64,000 nt of DNA from Tyto alba. Its lineage: Eukaryota > Chordata > Aves > Strigiformes > Tytonidae. Location of the stretch: positions 806,001 through 870,000 of the forward strand of contig NW_024881329.1 in assembly GCF_018691265.1 (NCBI RefSeq), written 5' to 3'. Under the pieces are notes generated by a model. The model was not told the DNA's origin, did not search any database, and saw only the letters and a list, made by a program, of their open reading frames with translations. The stretch's first letter is position 1, and each line of letters begins with the position of its first letter. The position numbers were made by a program, and so were the translations under genes. Positions 49,053 through 60,126 of the stretch are shown here, one piece after another.

Positions 49053-50515
49053 CATAGAATCACAGAATGGTTTGGGCTGGAAGGGACCTTAAAGCCCCCC
49101 CAGTCCCACCCCCTGCCCCAGGCAGGGCCCCCTTCCCCCAGCCCAGGGGGCTCCCAGCCCCGTCCAACCTGGCCTTGAACCCTTCCAGGGAGGGGGCAGC
49201 CACAGCTGCTCTGGGCACCCTGGGCCAGCGCCTCACCCCCCCCACAGGGAACAATTTCTGCCTTAGATCTCACCTAAATCTCCCCTCTTTCAGTTTAAAA
49301 CCATTACCCTCATCCTATCCCGACACACCCCTGATCCAGAGTCCCTCCCCACCTTTCCTGCCCCCACTTTAAGCCCTGGGAGGCTGCTCGAAGGTCTCCC
49401 CAGAGCCTTCTCTTCTCCAGGCTGAACCCCCCAACTCTCTCAGCCCGGCCCCCCAGGGGAGCTGCTCCAGCCCCCCCAGCATCTCCGTGGCCTCCTCTGG
49501 CCCCGCTCGAGCAGCTCCGTGTCCTTCTGCTGTTGGGGGCCCCCGAGCTGGCCCCAGCACTGCAGGGGGGTCTCCCCAGAGCGGAGCAGAGGGGGAGAAT
49601 CCCCTCCCTGGCCCTGCTGCCCCCCCTGCTCTGGCTGCAGCCCAGGGCACGGGTGGGTTCTGGGCTGCGAGCGCACGGGGCTGCCTCACGGGCAGTTTTC
49701 CCCCCACCGACCCCCCCAGTCCCTCTCCTTGGGGCTGCTCTCCAGCCACCCCTCGAGGGCCCAGCCTGGGTTTGTGCTGGGGATTGCCCCGACCTGCGGG
49801 CAGGCCCTTGCCCTTGGCCTTGTTGAACCCCACGAGGTTTGCCCGGGCCCCCCTCTCCAGCCTGCCCAGGTCCCTCTGGATGCCACCCCTGCCCTCAGCG
49901 TGCCCCCCACCACACAGCTCGGTGCTGCCGGGGAACTCGCTGAGGGTGCATCGATCCCACTGTCCCTGTCACCACAAAGATGTTGAGCAGTGCCGGGCCC
50001 AGCCCCGACCTTGAGGAACGCCACTCGTCACCGCTCTGCACTTGGACATGGAGCCACTGACCACAGATCTCTGAGTGTGAGCACCCAGCTAATTCCTCAT
50101 CCACAGAGTGCTCCATCCACCAGATCCATGTCTCTCCAATTTAGAGACAAGGATGTTGTGCAGGACAGTGTCAGATGCTTTGCACAGGTCCAGGTAGATG
50201 ATGTCAGTCGCTCTTCCCTTGTCCACCAACACTGTAATTCCTTCATAGAAGGCCACCAAATTTGTCAGGCACGATTTGCCCTTAGTGAAGCCTTGTTGGC
50301 TGTCACCAATCACCTCCCTATTTTCCACGTGCCCTAGCAGAGTTTCCAGGACGATCCTCTCCATGATATTGCCAGGCACAAAGGTGAGACTGACTGGCCT
50401 GTAGTTCCCCGGGTCTTCTTTTTTTCCCTTTTTAAAAATGGGGCTTAGGTTTCCCCCTTTCCAGTCAGGGGGAACTTCACTGGACTGCCACAACTTCTCA
50501 AATACGATGGAAGTC
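49053..50515 (-). mobile_element. CR1 LINE copy, 5'-truncated, antisense in intron 2
   Basis: On the - strand the copy ends in the CR1 tail (ATTCTGTGATTCTATG, complement of 49053-49068), preceded by the standard 3' region (ggtcccttccagcccaaacc). Reverse-transcriptase sequence fills its 5' part. It is very GC-rich. The internal coding part is shortened by deletions and frameshifts between the reverse transcriptase and the 3' end. Similarity to CR1 stops near 50511, so about two thirds of a full element is missing, as is usual for avian CR1. It sits in intron 2 of the TBC gene, opposite in orientation. Confidence 0.93.
50089..50511 (-). pseudogene. CR1 reverse transcriptase fragment (ORF2)
   Basis: An open stretch on the - strand with the CR1 motifs [34 protein letters not shown] and [13 protein letters not shown]. 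In the last, Ser replaces the Phe usually found before the conserved Asp. The frame continues upstream to 50601 in sequence unlike CR1. The catalytic core is incomplete, so the fragment is inactive. Confidence 0.92.
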
Positions 50516-51354
50516 CTCCTGCCCTCTCCTGTCCTCTCTGACCCACATGTCTGGTGGTCAATGGACCATCTGTCTGCACCAAGCTGTGGTAGACCCAGCA
50601 TCTCTCCTATGAGCTACTTGGTGGCTTGGCTTGATCAATCTCAAATGCAGGAGGAAGGACTAGATATACCTCCTTCCTCAGCCACATGTATTTCGAACAC
50701 TCTAGTGCTTTGAGTCTGCTGCGAGGCAAGGCTCATAAATGGTCTTCCATCACAAGCCCTACGTCAGAAGGTTCAGGCTGGTGCTTCTATGCCTCCATGG
50801 AGGCCCACAGCGTGTTGCAGAGGGAGAGGCTCTTGCATTTGCACCTGATGATTCAGGGAGGTGTAGGAAGAGATGAGACAAGATGTCTGATAGTTCTTGG
50901 TTCCCTTAGGAAATCGCCATCCTGAGTGAGGTGCAGATGAATTAGATGCGCACCGTGTGCCTGGGGGAATGCTTAGAAGAACTGTTTTTATTCCAAATTC
51001 GAACAGAAAGTTATAATAGTAGGTATTATATGTGCAGGAGGTGGGTTTGAAGCAATTACTGTCCAGAAACCCACCACCCCTGCCCTTTTAATTGCTCATC
51101 ATGTGTGGATTGAAGAGAAGCTGTATGCCCAGAATTTCCAGTGATGTCCAGTGCCTGATTACCCCCCAGCAGCTCTTGTACAGTGCTGGGGTTTTGGCTG
51201 GTGCATCCTCTGCCTTCTCCCTGTTGCAGACAGCTGTAGGAAAGGCACAAAGCCCCCGAGCCATATCTCCTCAAGGGGCCTGAGCTGCAGCACCCCACGC
51301 TCCTCCGCACCCTTTCTTGCCCATAGAGTAACTGGTGACCCCTTGCTTTTCCAG
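50516..51354 (+). other. remainder of intron 2 of the TBC RabGAP gene
   Basis: Beyond the CR1 copy, no gene, RNA or repeat was recognised. It ends with the acceptor tgacccct-tgcttttccag. Confidence 0.7.
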
Positions 51355-51394
51355 CGAGCAGGAGCTGCCGACCCGCACCGCCTTGGAGGAGAAG
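51355..51394 (+). CDS. TBC RabGAP, coding exon 3 (microexon, 40 bases)
   Basis: Between cttgcttttccag and gtgaga. The first C completes His with the CA of exon 2, and then EQELPTRTALEEK is read, ending in phase 0. FLH-E-x-ELP at the exon 2/3 junction matches the family pattern, which confirms the splice. The exon is too short for simple gene finders. Confidence 0.9.
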
Positions 51395-52108
51395 GTGAGA
51401 GCTGCCAGCTCTGTCATCATGGGGATCAGATCCTTACCGTGCTGGCTGGGGAGGGCATGGTTTTCGAGGAAATGGGTGTGCAAGCAAAAGCGAAGCCAGC
51501 GCCAGCTGGTCACTGCTGCTCGCACAGAGGCGGGAACTCCGCATGACGCCCGGCTGTCGGAAATTTTATTTCGCTGGGTCAGGCATCTCCCCTCCTCCAC
51601 GCTGCACTGAAATCGCACCTTTTAAAGCAATTTTGGGCTTTTCCCTCTGCTTTGGCACAGTGCTTGAAAAGGGGTTTGCACACGCAGGGGGAAAGCAGTG
51701 GAAGTTGTTGATAACCGGCATCTCCATCCTCGTCTCCCCTGGGCGGGGAGCGTGTCCTCTCCTAGGATCCTGCTAACTGGGACTAAATTACATCTTGTGT
51801 CTGCCAGTCTGACACAATGATAAGATTTGAGGCTGGCTGACCCTGCAAAGATTTTTGTTGTCAAGGAATACTCCTCCTGGAAATTCTTTCTCAATTAAGC
51901 CTGTATGTCTCATTGGTTTTACCAGTGCTACTTTAATTACCACAGGTTGAAATTACCAGTTCCTGCAAGCACCTGTGGATTATCTCCATCCCCAGTGTGA
52001 GGTCTTTGCATAGAAGTATAAAGAGAATAAAGTTTTGTGTTTTCAGGAGGTATCTTCTGGGGCTTTTTTTTTCTTAAATTTGTCTTGTCTGTTTCCCCCT
52101 TGCACCAG
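51395..52108 (+). other. intron 3 of the TBC RabGAP gene
   Basis: 714 bases, gtgaga to ccccttgcaccag. Nothing else recognised inside. Confidence 0.8.
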
Positions 52109-52189
52109 CAAAAACAGCAGGAAATTGAACGTGTGGACAAGTGGCTAAAGATGCTGAAGAAATGGAGCAAATACAGAAACAGTGACAAG
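52109..52189 (+). CDS. TBC RabGAP, coding exon 4
   Basis: 81 bases (27 codons), phase 0 at both ends, between cccccttgcaccag and gtaagg. It codes QKQQEIERVDKWLKMLKKWS and then KYRNSDK. The KWLKML..W.KY motif is the conserved helix just ahead of the TBC domain in USP6NL and TBC1D3. The high charge and lack of proline fit a helix. Confidence 0.93.
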
Positions 52190-55100
52190 GTAAGGAGGAA
52201 AAGAAAGAACATGTTTTCCAGAGGAACAGGAATGGTGCATCCTTCCAATGAGTCAGCCTTTCAAAAAGTTGATAGAGAAACCAGAGATCACTGGAAAGTA
52301 CTGCCTAATTCTACCCACTAGTCTTTCATATTTTAAATTTTTCCTTAAAGTTGCTGGGTTATCAGTTGAGGGAAAAGTCCTGTTCTGACTAGCGTAGTTG
52401 TAAAAATGGTTTCCTAAATGCTGCTGGCGTGGTTGCACTTGTGCTTCCCTGTGCAAGCAGGAGCGTAGCAGAGATGTCCATGTGCCTGGCTGGGTCCCCA
52501 CCCTGAGAGCAGGGAGTCTTGCATGTCACAGGTTGCTTCTGAGTCTCCACCACCTGGGAATGGCATGGGAGATGTGACTGATACAGTCCAGCTGATATTC
52601 CTCGTAGTTCTCCCTGGAGGGAGAATTATTTGTCTAGGACATCACCTAGATTTTGTATTTTGCTCCTACCTGTGCCTGAGAGAAGCCCCTTAGGTGCTTG
52701 GGTGTTAGATTGTGTGCACCCATCTGTAGAAATCAAAGGATGGAGACACGGACCTTGTGTCTTTGCTTTGGTGTTCAAAATAAACTCTGCGGCAACGCCA
52801 ATGCAAAACTGAGTTGTTTTTAATAAATAGTATTTGTAATATGTTCTTATTACAAACCTCCTGAAAGAAAAACCCCTTGCACCTAATGAGAGGACCCTTG
52901 CTGGGTAAGGAGAGGAGCATTATGCCTGACCTGCTCTGCTGTGGCACTCTGCACAGGAGAGGGCTGAAGCTCAGCACCACCTCGCCATGGCCTCTGCAGC
53001 CTTCTTGTTCAGCAGGAGGAGTGGAGTTTTTGGCTGTATTGCTTCTAGCTCCTGACAAGAGTCCTCATGAGAAACTTGAGCTCAGTTAAAAAGCTGTGCA
53101 GAGGATCTCGGCGTAGCTGCGGGAGGCCATCAAGCAGAGCATCCCACTTGCCCGGCCATCCAGTGATGTCAGGTTCACCCAGCCAAAGACCAGCTGTAGT
53201 CTTGTCCTTTTTTTTAAAAAAAAGCCTCAAGTCCTGTCTTTGTTACAGCAGGGATGGGGTGGAGATGGGCTTGGGCTTTTATAATCCCTCTGTTCACTTC
53301 AGGGTGGTTCTGATTATTTTATTCATCAGTGCTGCTCCGTCGGCAAAAACAGAGGCTCTCCCGTGGCTTTGGTTTTTCTAATTAGAAGTTAGCACTAATT
53401 GGTTAGTGGCTCTGGGGGTAAAACACCAAATTCCAGCAGGGTGCCGGGGAATTCCTTCAGGTCCTGGAGGATGTTGGGGATGGGTAATGATGAGCGTTTT
53501 TGGCATTCTTTGGCTTCCTTGGGTCAGCCGGTGGGGATAGACAGGATCCGGGGTGAGGGGTGTATGGAGTGGTAGTGATCCCCATCCGTCTTTTGGATTT
53601 ACCCCGATAATTAGTGTGTGTGTGTTAAGCACGCTGCAGCCGCCGCCACGCAGGTCTGCTGGGTGGCGAGGGGCCAGACTGGCAAGTGTGTTTTCAGGGT
53701 CTTTGGGTCAGAAAATCACAGAGCTCTTGTAATGGAATAAATGATGTTATTTGTAACAGCCTGTTGATGGCTCTTGGGCACAGATGTGGCATTGTCCTCG
53801 TGCTGGGGAACTGGAAGTGGCCGCCCCCCCTCCCAGCAAACGGAGAAGCAGTGCTTGGCCCCAAGGAGGGAAGGAGCAGTCTGGTGACCCCAGGGACTAG
53901 AAAGGAGCTTTGGTTTCAGTCCCGGCCAGCCTAACCCCCTGCTGCCTTGCACCAGTGCACATGTGGGCAGGAAGGGCTGTGTGTCGGAGCAGCCCTACAG
54001 TGTTAAGTGCGAAGACCCCGAGAGGCAGAAAAAAAAAAGTGCTTTAAAAAAAAAATGTATCCTTAACCTGGATGTGCAGCCCCATGCTCTTGTGTCAGGA
54101 GTGGGAAAGCAGCTCGGAGATTCCTGCTGCCACAGCTGGATGCAGCTCAGACATGGCGTTTCAGGGACCTTATGCTGGGATCACAGTCATGCCCTTCAGA
54201 TGGTTATGGGTTTTTTCCTAGCTAAAGTAAATGTGACAGGCCCTTGATCTGATTTTTCTGAAGCAGAGTGGGTTCGTTTTGTTCCCTCTCTGAGCACGCA
54301 GGCTGTCACATCTGCATTGCACATTTCCTGCAGCTTTGTTTTTGCCACTTCACTGATGCGATGGAAGCCTGAGTATCACAAGATAGCAGCTCTGTTATTT
54401 TAATAAAGATTAGGATGTCACCTCTGAAAAAAACCTCTTACTGAAGACAGGAGCCTTCCCTTTGATGTTCATTTTGATAGACTGGGCTTCATTAGAGGGA
54501 AGAAAATCTTGTTGCAGGAAGCCCGGGCAGTTTCACAGGGAAGCTCCCCTGTCTTTCACTCTGCTCGAGTGATGTAGAAACCTGTCTTATTTTCCAGGCT
54601 GGGACTTTCTGGACTTCAGGGCCAACCTTCTGAGTCCCAGTTCACGGGCTGGAGCTGGCAGGCAGCTGACCATATCAAGTGCTTGAAGAGGGACTCTTGG
54701 CTTATCCAGCAAGCTGTCGTGTTTTGCAGCATCTTAGTACCTGATCAGGGCTTAGGCTGTTGTCTCAGCTTCTGTGTGGTGAAATGTCAGCAGAAGGGTG
54801 GAGATTGTGTACCCGTCCCGGGCACTGGCCCCGAAGCCACCACCCACCAGCGTGCTAGCAAGCAGCTTTTTCAGGCTTCTGGCATGAGCCATCCCCAGAG
54901 AGCAGCAGGTTTGGCTTTCTGTTCCCCCACTTGCTGCCGGTGGGCGTCTCTGCATGCTGCTGGTTGCAGTCTGGGTGTTGTGGCTGCCACAGATTATAGG
55001 AAATAAGGCTGAAAAAACCCTTTTACAGGCCATAGCCTGGCCATACCTAAAATAATTCCTGGCATAACCTGTTTCAGGATGAGCAACAAATACAATTATC

Positions 55101-58100
55101 TTAATTAAAGAATTATCTAAATTAATAAACCTGGGATTCCTTGTGCTCATCACCACATCAGATCTGTCCCCATCGCTGTTCTAGACACATTTCATAGCAA
55201 TCTGATTTAATTTCGTTAGCAACATCAGCAATTCCTTACATGGATGGGGTTAGACTGATGCAACCATGCCTTTTTCTGGCTGTACTTCCACAAGGGAAGG
55301 GGTACAAAAATAAAGAAGTCCATGCAAGGACCACACTGCTTTGCAGAGTTAAGGTATGTCTAACCTGCAGAGAAGTGCTGAATTGTGTAAATCAAGGTTC
55401 AGCACAGAGAGGCTCTGATGATCCGTTCCCTCTTCACTGTTGTTTTAAACCCAAGTTTCAAACTGACTCTGCTTGGGAAGGTTAGGAAATGGTTGGTGCC
55501 ATGTAAGAATCTACACAATTAATGCCACACAGTTTTGCAGAGAAAAAAGAGGCTGTGCTGCATGCGCTCCAGTAGCAGGATAATTTATTCATCACAGCCC
55601 TGAAATAAGTGGATTTCAGCCAGAAGTATCAGTCCTAGGAAGAGGATATGACCTCTGCATCATTTGCAAGCTGCTTCTTGCTGGTGGGTCCTTTAGAGAG
55701 GGATGTCTTTGGCCAGAAATGTCTGGTTTTTAGGCAAAGCCTGTCTTTGTGTACGGGGGTAGCCTTGTCTCTGTTAAGGTCACGGGAGTGCAGGGCACTT
55801 AATCCAGTGAATGTCAGCAAAGCAGTTTAGGATGAATCAGGGATCTGTATGGACTGGCCCAGACCTTCAAGAGCAAATAATCTGCTAACAGTAGGGAGAG
55901 CCATCAGATGTTTGTCATGGTGGGGTCAGCTGAAGTCAGGCCTCCTGCCCGCCAATGCCCTGAGAAAGAAAGAGGGTTACACCTGGGAGCTGCAGGAGAA
56001 CTTCTGCTGCTGGGTTTTGCCATTTTGGAAAAGCAGGTAGTATTTTCCTCTCCCCCAAAAGGTAGCCCTGGTAATAAATGTAAATGCCCATCCATGACAC
56101 ATCAGCTTTAGTATTTAAATTTGCCCCTGCTTTGCTACCAAAACACCTGCAAACCTGCTGGAACCCCGTCTGGCATAGCCAAGTCTCCAGCTGCTGGGAC
56201 AAGAGCTGAGTTGGAGCAACCCGTATCCATATGGAAAGAAAACCATGCACAGCAAAGTCCAGGCTGCCAAGTGTCTTGCACGGCCTCATCATCCATCAGC
56301 TGGCTTCGTGGTTCAGAAAAGAAGTCCTCTTCTCCAGGGTGGTGGTGGTCATGGTGGTGGAGGCTTCACTCTGGGTGAGAATTTTCACAGTTCTTCTCCC
56401 CTGGTGCATGACTAGTGGAGGAAGTGAAGGAGTTCTTCCTCTCCAGAAGGATCACTCTTTGAGCCCTAAGGAAGGGGGGGAAGAGGAAGAGGGGCTGCCC
56501 CCACTTCAGGAGGCATATGGTGGATATATGAAGAGGCTTGAAAGTGAAATTGCCGTGCGTACCCAAAATTTGGGCATTACTCCTGCAGCCTCTTCCTGTT
56601 AGACCATGCACACAGCTGAGAAACTAACAGTGACGGGCTCCAGAATGTGAAACTGAGCTGAAATGTGTCTGTTCTGCTTTTAAAATCCAAACACACGCAC
56701 CCCACACGCTCCCCAACCCTTTTTATCTTCAGTGTCTTAACTACTGCAAAAAGACGTCCTGTGTTTAAAGGCAGTGACCCCACCCCACTAATTAAAGACC
56801 TGGAGCACTTGGTTGGGTACTTCTCAGAGGAGATCTCTGCTGCAGGAAGGTGGAGCTCAGGTCTGTGCTTCTATAGTCTTCCCATCTACTGGAAAGAAAG
56901 TACCTGGGGAGGGGATGGATGGGGATGGAGTGACGATGGTCTCTGTGCCACCAGCTTTGTCTGTTAAAGCCTGGAGAGGGAGGATGATGCTATGGCAAAA
57001 CCCAGCGCAAGTTTTAGACGTGGTGGGTTCAGTCCTTGGCTCTGCCACAGCCTTTCTACACAGCACCTCGAGCCATCGTTTCTCCATTTGTGAAACGAGG
57101 GGATGTCCGTTCTTCCTGCCGTGTGTTGGTCTGTCTGTCAGTCTTCATAAGGCATGGTCTAGGCTTGCTCTCTTCCCATCTGTACGGGCTGAGCGGTTTA
57201 TCAGCGGCAGAAGATGGTGACGCTGGGGGTTGTTTTTTCTTCTCACGTGGAGCAGGAGTTGCCATCGCCTGCTGCCTTCCCTCCGTCCATTCATCCCAGC
57301 GTAAATGCTGCTTTTAATGGTAACTTCCCTGTTTTCCTTCAAGTTTCACAATGAAGGAAAATTGCTCATTTTTCCTCCATGTGACTCACAGCTCTGAGGT
57401 TTTATCACTTTCACGTCTGGAGGTGGTGGGAGGAGGAAAGCCCTTGGATAAATAACAGGGAGGCATTTCAGTTCAGTTCCATCTCGGCATGTTTTGTAAC
57501 TCCCCTGTTCCTGCCACACTCTCATGCGGAGAAAATCAGTAGAGACATTTACTATATGCCAGTGAGGGTTGCAGTCATTAAAGTACAATACCAGCTCTGG
57601 GAATTCAAAACAAACTTATTTTTTTCCCACGGAGCTAAGCATCATCTTCTACCTCGGCAGCTGTCAGTCAGTCTCTCCTAATCCACTGGAAATAAATAAT
57701 TTTTTTCTGAATTGGTGATTTTATCTGAATTGGCACGTGCTCCAGTTTCTTCATCCCATCTCAGCTTTTGCTTCATGAAGTCACGAGCGCTCGCAGGAGC
57801 CAGGCTTCCATGGGCGCCTCACCAGTACCACCCTGGGGACATGGTTCATCTAACCCCGTCACTTTGTGTCTCCTGATACACTGCACTTCTTTTCCTCCCG
57901 ATTTAATGACTCTGGGAATGGGAATCTCTTGTTGACCTCCTTGGTGTTTCAGCCGTGGGGCTGAAGCTGTCTGCCATGGCATGAAGGTTTGCTGTCCTCC
58001 AGAACTGCCGCCTCACGTGAGCTTGGACAAGCAGGAGTCACTCCCCAGCTGTGCAGATGGTGAATTAGCGATGTCCTGCTTAAAATGCAGGATGCTGTTG

Positions 58101-60018
58101 AATAAGATGATGGACTTCCGTGGGCATGTCTTGGTTGTGAGATGCTTTTTAGGGTGCAGCTCTTATTTGGTGCGTACAGAGGGGAGCGCAGGATCCTGCA
58201 CGGGATTTCTGTAGGGTACAGTCCTGGCTATGGATTGGACCTTCAAAGCCGGTGCTAAGCAGCATCTGAGGCAGAGCAAGCTTTTGGCAAGTGCTGAGAA
58301 TGGGGTTTTAAATGTTGAATGTCCATTACACTTACAGGATCGGGATCACTGACACTTTTTGTGTCAGCAGAAATACTGACATATTTACCGTAGTGGGGTG
58401 GAAAAGTGTTCTGACATACATCTGTCTCTCTTAGTACTACATGGTGGTCTCAGCATTTATTACATAGCTATTTTATATACTTACTTTGACTGGGATAGTG
58501 GTGGTGTTGCTTTGCAGTCCCCCAGACTGTCTACTTGAGCCCCACCTCCTGTCTCATCTCATACCAGCTCTTTGGGCCAGGAGCTGTCACTGCTGTGTCT
58601 TGCTGCTGCCCAGATGGTAACGAAGTGAGGAGCGCGGGTCTGTGCTCTCGGCCACTGTGAGCCCAGGTGGGTTGTCAGTGCAGTGCCATGGTTATGGTCT
58701 TTATAACCTTGTGCATAGGCTGGTGTTAAAAAGTCAAGCTAGAAGTGAAAAAGCTGATGATGCGAGATGGGTCAGAACGGGAAGGTGACAGGAGCAGATG
58801 TTCAGCTTGGTGTAAGAGATGCAAAGGCAATGTGGCAGGACCACGTCTAGAAAACCTTCTACTAGGATCTTGATGCTTCCCTGTGAATTGCAGCCCTTCT
58901 CTTGCATCAGCTTGAAACGTGTGAAGCAGAACACCCTGTGGAAAAAGAAGAGGCATTTTGAAGGCGTTTGGATGCATTTGTACCCGGCAATGCCAGTAGC
59001 TCCAGTTGATTGCCTGGTTGGGCACTGCCCTGCTCAGCCCCAAGCTCATTCCCGTGACCAGGAATCCAGCACCTCTATCCTTCCCAAGGGAGTTGGCCTG
59101 GTCCCAAGGGTTTGCCGTGTCGCAAGGTAAATCCCCTCCCCAGCTGGAGCCTGGCCATGTGCAGCAGGTCCTTTAGCATACCCAGGGTCCTCAGGACCCT
59201 GGAGGAGTTGCTGCGGTTGGCTTTGTAGTATAGCTGCAAGGTGTTTTGCAGGTGGGATGAATGAAAGAGTGGAAAATGTTCAGAAATGAGGCTTTTTTCT
59301 TTTTTTATGAAGCTTTTTCTTTTAATGGGAGTCAGGGATGGAACAAAAGCTCTTTGTTCTCCATTGAAATTTAATGGTCTCTTTAGAGGGAGAGGGCTTT
59401 ATGACAAATAAAAAGGGAAGAGGCATCTCTGAGACAAAGTGAACACATGCATTTTTGTCCCCAGTCCCTCTCCTTGCTTGAAGAGTACGCTGCACGTTCA
59501 GGGGAGAGCCCTTGGTGTACCCCACAGTCTCCTTTGCTGCTTGCCAAGCCTTGAGAGTTGCTGTGGACATCCCTGTGGCTCTCGTGATAAGAGCTCTCCA
59601 AGGGGAAAAGTATTTTTCTCCCAATTCTTGAGGATCCAGGTGAGAACAGCCATGCCAGGTCAGATCAAAGGCTTCGAAGCCAAGGGTGCTGCCTCTGGTC
59701 CTTGGAGAGTGCACAGAATGTGACCACTGAGATGGCACCTGAGATGTCTCCACATATAAAGGGGATGTGACTAGCTGTTTCTTAAGGTTTAAAGCATGAG
59801 TTGCGGCTTGAATTTGACTAAGTAGGTGTCTTTGATGGATGCAGGTGCTCAGCTCATCCGTCAGACTGGAGATGCCCTCTGCACCAGCGTAGGTAGAGGA
59901 TGTGATCAGCTGGGGTGTCTGCTCAGGTGGCTGGTGATCGGCAGCAGCAAACCCCGGAGCAAATCTGTTCTGCCACCAGCAGGACCAGCTAACCTTGCAC
60001 GTGTTTCCCTCCCTGCAG
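52190..60018 (+). other. intron 4 of the TBC RabGAP gene, 7.8 kb
   Basis: Starts gtaagg and ends tccctccctgcag. It contains A and T runs (for example about 53213-53223 and 54046-54054) and only chance-sized open frames. No missed family exon is needed, because exon 4 (ending SDK) continues directly into exon 5 (MCRRVYKG) in the family pattern. Confidence 0.75.
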
Positions 60019-60126
60019 ATGTGCCGGCGAGTATACAAAGGGATCCCGCTTCAGGTGCGAGGCCAGGTCTGGTCGCTTCTGCTGGATGTTGAGAAGATGA
60101 AGAAGGAAAATGAAGGAAAATACGAG
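60019..60126 (+). CDS. TBC RabGAP, coding exon 5 (start of the TBC domain)
   Basis: 108 bases (36 codons), phase 0 at both ends, between gtttccctccctgcag and gtacgg. It codes [20 protein letters not shown] and then [21 protein letters not shown]-x-x-x-RG-x-x-W is the opening motif of TBC domains, including the conserved Arg-Gly and Trp. The internal ATG at its start is not a translation start. The following stretch, VEKMKKEN, is nearer to TBC1D3/USP6 than to USP6NL by eye. The rest of the domain must lie beyond the window. Confidence 0.93.

Larger units (their letters stand above)
48370..60126 (+). other. 5' part of a TBC-domain RabGAP gene (USP6NL/TBC1D3 family), span
   Basis: Five coding exons in register (48378-48443, 48961-49046, 51355-51394, 52109-52189, 60019-60126) give 127 codons with no stop and matching phases. 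The order of motifs follows the N-terminus of USP6NL (RN-tre) and TBC1D3/USP6: a short charged helix, WEDAD...[10 protein letters not shown], a linker, KWLKML..W.KY, then the TBC start [13 protein letters not shown]. The catalytic Arg and Gln of the TBC domain (IxxDxxR and YxQ motifs) lie in exons beyond the right edge. TBC proteins accelerate GTP hydrolysis by Rab GTPases. By eye the last exon ([14 protein letters not shown]) is closer to TBC1D3/USP6 than to USP6NL, so this may be a separate paralogue rather than USP6NL itself. No symbol is given for that reason. Confidence 0.88.

Noticed and set aside
49067..50024. Several overlapping open frames of 97-175 codons on both strands
   Set aside because: They lie within the GC-rich 3' part of the CR1 element, where stops are rare by composition.
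60019..60021. ATG at the start of TBC exon 5 as an alternative translation start
   Set aside because: It follows directly on a strong acceptor and the family pattern continues from exon 4, so it is an internal Met.
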